Origin: Lysobacter arseniciresistens ZS79
Lineage (GTDB): Bacteria; Pseudomonadota; Gammaproteobacteria; Xanthomonadales; Xanthomonadaceae
DNA length: 36,503 nt
Direction: 5' to 3'
NCBI RefSeq assembly: GCF_000768335.1
Contig: NZ_AVPT01000025.1
Coordinates: 1 to 36,503 of the forward strand
The translations under genes and the position numbers were made by a program. This document shows, piece by piece, positions 33,463-36,503 of this stretch (its first letter is position 1; each line of letters opens with the position of its first letter). The notes below the pieces were generated by a model that saw nothing but the letters and a program-made list of their open reading frames with translations, was not told the origin of the DNA and did no database searches.

Positions 33463-33602
33463 GAGCGACGTAAGCCGCGACCCACTGACAAACGGATCCC
33501 GCGAAAGCACTGCACCCACGAAATCCGTGATCGCGCGAATCGGCGTCGCGTTGATCGACGCCTGTCGCAGTTCAGTGGGTCGCGACTTACGTCGCTCCTA
33601 CG
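33458..33602. repeat. REP-like inverted repeat pair (BIME) after ligD
   Basis: A 31-base arm at 33458-33488 (starting CGTAGGAGCGACGTAAGC) pairs with 33572-33602 with one mismatch, across an 83-base spacer. The left arm contains the ligD stop codon. This GTAGGAGCGACGTAAG type is known from Xanthomonadaceae. Confidence 0.93.
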
Positions 33603-33666
33603 CGTGTTCGCGGTGCCAGCCTGACCGGATGTTCATCGCGTTCAGTTGCCGCAAGAGTGGTGTCAA

Positions 33667-33672
33667 TAAAAT
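33667..33672 (+). promoter_or_regulatory. Candidate -10 element for a nearly leaderless L,D-transpeptidase mRNA
   Basis: TAAAAT at 33667-33672 is a 5/6 match to TATAAT; a transcript would start at about 33679, the ATG itself. TTGCCG at 33646-33651 is a weak -35 with only 15 bases between. No ribosome site precedes the gene. Confidence 0.35.
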
Positions 33673-33678
33673 GTGAGG

Positions 33679-34527
33679 ATGGTTTTCGCTCCCCGTTCCC
33701 GCCCGTTGGCGCATGCGCTGGCCACATTGCTGGCGGCCTCGCTCGCCGGTTGCGGCAGCACGCCCGGCCCTGTCGCGCAGGACATGGACACCGCGGCAGC
33801 GCCTGTCGACGAGTTGGCCGCCGCGGTCGCTCCGCCCGCAGCGCCCGTCACCGCGTCACTCGCCCGTCGAGCCACCCTCGCCGAGCGCCTCGCCCTCGCC
33901 GCGCCCGACGCCGACCCGCAGGTCATCGCGCTGGCGCTGGAGGCCCGCCAGTGCGCCACGCTCGGCGGCGCGATCGGCGACGTCGAGCGGCTCGCGGTGA
34001 TCGACTACTCGCGGCCGTCGACCGAGCCGCGGCTGTGGGTGTTCGACCTCGACGACGCCGAGCTGCTGCACGCCGAGCACGTCGCCCACGGCAAGTACAG
34101 CGGCGGCAACATGACCACGCGGTTCTCGAACGAGCAGGACAGCTGGATGACGAGTCTCGGGCTGTTCAGCACCGCCGAGACCTACGTCGGCGGCAACGGC
34201 TACTCGCTGCGGATGGACGGGCTGGAGCCGGGCTTCAACGACCACGCGCGCGAGCGGCTGATCGTGATGCACGGCGCCGATTACGTCGATCCCGAACAGG
34301 CACTGCGGCAGGGAAGGCTCGGGCGCAGCTTCGGCTGCCCGGCGGTGCGCGACGAGATCGCGCAGGAGCTGATCGACACGCTCAAGGACGGCCAGCTGCT
34401 GTTCGCCTACTACCCCGACAGCCAGTGGCTGGAGGGCTCGCGGTTCCTCGGTTGCGGGGCGGTGGCCGACGCTGGCGCTTCAGTCGCCAGCAAGGCTGGG
34501 CGCCGGGTTTCACGCCTCGCCGAATAG
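33679..34527 (+). CDS. Murein L,D-transpeptidase catalytic-domain lipoprotein (YkuD_2 type)
   Basis: The product is 282 aa. A lipoprotein signal ends in the lipobox LAGC (about residues 21-24). An Ala/Pro-rich linker leads to the catalytic domain: LAVIDYSRPSTEPRLWVFDL, HVAHGKYSGGNMTTRFSN, HGADYVDPEQALRQGRLGRSFGCPAV with nucleophilic Cys220 in SFGCPA. This is the L,D-transpeptidase relative PF13645, thought to crosslink or attach peptidoglycan, with the Cys in a S-x-G-C-P motif in place of the YkuD SxGC[IV]R. Start: ATG 33679; an in-frame GTG at 33673 is possible. It begins a run of three cell-wall genes on the same strand. Confidence 0.92.
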   Translation: MVFAPRSRPLAHALATLLAASLAGCGSTPGPVAQDMDTAAAPVDELAAAVAPPAAPVTASLARRATLAERLALAAPDADPQVIALALEARQCATLGGAIGDVERLAVIDYSRPSTEPRLWVFDLDDAELLHAEHVAHGKYSGGNMTTRFSNEQDSWMTSLGLFSTAETYVGGNGYSLRMDGLEPGFNDHARERLIVMHGADYVDPEQALRQGRLGRSFGCPAVRDEIAQELIDTLKDGQLLFAYYPDSQWLEGSRFLGCGAVADAGASVASKAGRRVSRLAE

Positions 34528-34570
34528 CGCTCGCGCAGCATCGATCGAAACCCCGCCAGGTATCGATCCC

Positions 34571-35620
34571 GTGAACCGAACCGCCGCGCCGCACCGCATC
34601 CGGACCCCGCTCCATACCGCCGTCGCGCTGGCCTGCGCGCTTGCGCTGACACCTTTCGCCGCCATGGCGCAGGACGACGCGGGTGACGCCCGGACGAGCG
34701 GGAACAGCGACCAGGCCGCGACCGCAAAGACGGCCACCGATCCCAACGACGCCACCCTCGCCACCGAGGTCGGCGATGGCGATTCCGGCGCCGCGACCCT
34801 GCGCGCGCAGGTGCTGCTCGACCGCGCGCACTTCTCCCCCGGCGAGATCGACGGCGCTTTCGGCGGCAACACCCGGCAGGCGATCGAGGGCTTCCAGCGC
34901 AGCCGCGGCCTCGACCCGACCGGCGTGGTCGACTCGGCGACCTGGGATGCGCTCAACATGGACACCGCCGACGTGGTGGTCGCCTACACGCTGACCGACG
35001 CCGATGTCTCCGGCCCGTTCAGCGAGATCCCGTCGGACATGGAAGCCAAGGCCAGGCTCGAACGGCTCGGCTACACCTCCGCGCTGGAGGCGCTTGGCGA
35101 GAAGTTCCACGCCAGCCCGGCGCTGCTGCGCAAGCTCAATCCGGGCGCACAGCTCGAGGCCGGCGCCAGCTGGCGGGTGCCCAACGTCGCCGCCGCCGCG
35201 TTGCCCGAGGGTGGCGAGGTGGTGGTCGACAAGTCCGATGCGGTGGTGCGGCTGGTCGGTGCCGACGGCAAGGTCGTGGCCCAGTGGCCGGCGACGATGG
35301 GCAGCGAGCACGACCCGCTGCCGATCGGCGAGTGGAAGATCGAGGGCGTCGCCAACGACCCGGTGTTCCACTACAACCCCGACCTGTTCTGGGACGCCGA
35401 TCCGAGCCACAGCAAGGCCGAGATCGCGCCCGGGCCGAACAACCCGGTCGGCGTGGTCTGGATCGACCTGTCGAAGGAGCACTACGGCATCCACGGCACG
35501 CCCGAGCCGTCGACGATCGGCAAGACCCAGTCGCACGGCTGCATCCGCATGACCAACTGGAGCGCGCGCGCGCTGGCCAGGGCGGTCGGCCCGGGCACGC
35601 GCGCGGTGCTGCAGGAGTGA
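34571..35620 (+). CDS. L,D-transpeptidase (YkuD) with peptidoglycan-binding domain
   Basis: The product is 349 aa from GTG 34571. A signal peptide (to about residue 36, ending AAMAQ) is followed by an acidic linker. Then comes a PG_binding_1 domain (about 77-135, [33 protein letters not shown]), a middle domain with LysM-like [20 protein letters not shown] (about 175-200), and the YkuD catalytic domain with [10 protein letters not shown] and SHGCIRM (nucleophilic Cys324). It makes 3-3 crosslinks or attaches proteins to peptidoglycan in the periplasm. The next gene, an M23 peptidase, begins 17 bases after the stop, or overlaps by GTGA if its earlier GTG start is used. Confidence 0.96.
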   Translation: MNRTAAPHRIRTPLHTAVALACALALTPFAAMAQDDAGDARTSGNSDQAATAKTATDPNDATLATEVGDGDSGAATLRAQVLLDRAHFSPGEIDGAFGGNTRQAIEGFQRSRGLDPTGVVDSATWDALNMDTADVVVAYTLTDADVSGPFSEIPSDMEAKARLERLGYTSALEALGEKFHASPALLRKLNPGAQLEAGASWRVPNVAAAALPEGGEVVVDKSDAVVRLVGADGKVVAQWPATMGSEHDPLPIGEWKIEGVANDPVFHYNPDLFWDADPSHSKAEIAPGPNNPVGVVWIDLSKEHYGIHGTPEPSTIGKTQSHGCIRMTNWSARALARAVGPGTRAVLQE

Positions 35621-35637
35621 CGCCGGAGCGGCGCGGC

Positions 35638-36447
35638 ATGGCGATGCTGCGGTACGCGCTGGTGTTCGCCGCCGGGCTGCTGGTCGGCGCCAACCTCGTC
35701 TACTTCGCGATGACCCGCGACCGCACCGACCCGGTGGCGGCGCTGGTGTTCGAGCGCGAGCGTACCCAGCACGCGAAGCCGACCGACATGCCGGGTGCGC
35801 CGGCGGAACGGGTGGAGTCGCCGGTGGCCCCGCCGTCTGCGGGTGCGGTGCCGGCCGACGGGGCGGTGCCGGTCGATACCGGGGAACCAGCCCGCGGTCC
35901 GCGCAAGACCGACGAAGCGCCGGCTGGTGCATCGCCTCCCGCCAGTGACATCCCGCGCGCGCCAACGCCGTCGACGCCAGCGAGCGACGCGACCACGGCA
36001 AGCCCCACCGCCGGCCTGCTCGTCCCGGTCCGCGGCATCGAGGCCGCGCAGCTGTCCAACACATACGACGACGCCCGCGGCCAGGGCCGCGTGCACGAGG
36101 CGATCGACATCATGGCGCCGCGCGGCACGCCGGTGCTCGCGGTCGCCGACGGTACCGTCGAGAAGCTGTTCACCAGCGACCGTGGCGGCCTCACCATCTA
36201 CCAGTTCGAACCGACCGGCCGCCACGCCTACTACTACGCCCACCTCGACCGCTACGCCGAGGGGCTGGAGGAAGGCGACGCGCTGCGCCGTGGCGAGGTG
36301 ATCGGCTACGTCGGCAGCACCGGCAACGCCAGCGAGGACGCCCCGCACCTGCACTTCGCGATCTTCGTCCTCGGTCCCGAGAAGCGCTGGTGGGAAGGCA
36401 CCGCGATCAACCCGTATCCGATCCTTACCGGCCGCGAGCGGCTGTAG
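35638..36447 (+). CDS. M23 family peptidoglycan endopeptidase, membrane-anchored
   Basis: The product is 269 aa. An N-terminal helix (about residues 4-24) anchors it to the inner membrane. A Pro/Ala-rich linker of about 90 residues reaches into the periplasm, and the M23 (lysostaphin-type) domain fills the C-terminus. Zinc ligands are visible: His153 and Asp157 in [16 protein letters not shown] and His239 in HLHF. The expected G-x-H-x-G-x-D is here H-E-A-I-D. It cuts peptide crosslinks. Alternative starts are GTG 35617, which overlaps the previous stop (GTGA), and ATG 35644. Its TAG stop at 36445-36447 lies at the edge of a REP-like repeat. Confidence 0.94.
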   Translation: MAMLRYALVFAAGLLVGANLVYFAMTRDRTDPVAALVFERERTQHAKPTDMPGAPAERVESPVAPPSAGAVPADGAVPVDTGEPARGPRKTDEAPAGASPPASDIPRAPTPSTPASDATTASPTAGLLVPVRGIEAAQLSNTYDDARGQGRVHEAIDIMAPRGTPVLAVADGTVEKLFTSDRGGLTIYQFEPTGRHAYYYAHLDRYAEGLEEGDALRRGEVIGYVGSTGNASEDAPHLHFAIFVLGPEKRWWEGTAINPYPILTGRERL

Positions 36448-36492
36448 GAGCGGCTTCAGCCGCGGGCCGATACCGATCGCGGCTGAAGCCGC
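36445..36492. repeat. REP-like hairpin at the stop codon of the M23 gene
   Basis: GCGGCTTCAGCCGCG (36450-36464) is perfectly complementary to 36478-36492 with a 13-base loop. TAGGAGCGG begins with the stop codon at 36445-36447. It repeats the element at 6999-7014. Confidence 0.93.
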
Positions 36493-36503
36493 TTGTGTCT
36501 TCG

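Overview
The window is very GC-rich DNA with near-saturated G/C at third codon positions, tight operons with ATGA/GTGA overlaps and frequent GTG/TTG starts. Its family content (DUF3247, DUF3297, DUF6630, DUF5671 and DUF2167 proteins, a LytS/AlgR-like pair, Ku plus a PE-LIG-POL LigD) and its REP-like GTAGGAGCGRCK repeats point to a Xanthomonadaceae chromosome of the Lysobacter/Luteimonas type. This is inference from gene content; no rRNA or tRNA gene was seen to fix the genus. No gene-free stretch exceeds 300 bp. The longest is about 280 bp, upstream of the cold-shock gene.

Left part (1-9341): the end of a LysR regulator; a DUF885 lipoprotein; a two-gene minus-strand unit (pesticin-like lysozyme and lipoprotein) divergent from a class II Fic protein across an AT-rich 24-bp perfect palindrome; a DUF2231 membrane protein coupled to a PQQ-type sugar dehydrogenase lipoprotein; a TSUP transporter; a SpoIIAA-like protein; and a DUF2167 protein coupled to an unknown membrane protein.

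Middle part (10100-19800): an unknown small protein divergent from msrB-msrA; a periplasmic protein with a 56-residue repeat coupled to a four-cysteine SufR-like regulator; an isochorismatase-family hydrolase divergent from an Lrp/AsnC regulator; an ion-channel protein with an unusual filter; a LytS/LytTR two-component system; and a DUF5671 pair, an SDR and a DUF6630 protein.

Right part (19900-36503): a degenerate HD-GYP protein; a DGPF/YciI protein divergent from an ECF42-type sigma factor, with two candidate ECF42 promoters between them; an RcnB-like protein; an FMN reductase; an ABC-2 exporter coupled to a ZIP transporter; an MFS transporter; DUF3297; a cold-shock protein; DUF3247; Ku-LigD (bacterial NHEJ); and a cell-wall cluster of two L,D-transpeptidases and an M23 peptidase. 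REP-like repeats supply the stop codons of ligD and the M23 gene.

The strongest candidates for something undescribed are the Fic/lysozyme/lipoprotein module around its palindromic promoter, and the triple-repeat periplasmic protein with its Fe-S-type regulator. Most of the rest looks like ordinary chromosomal housekeeping and accessory metabolism.
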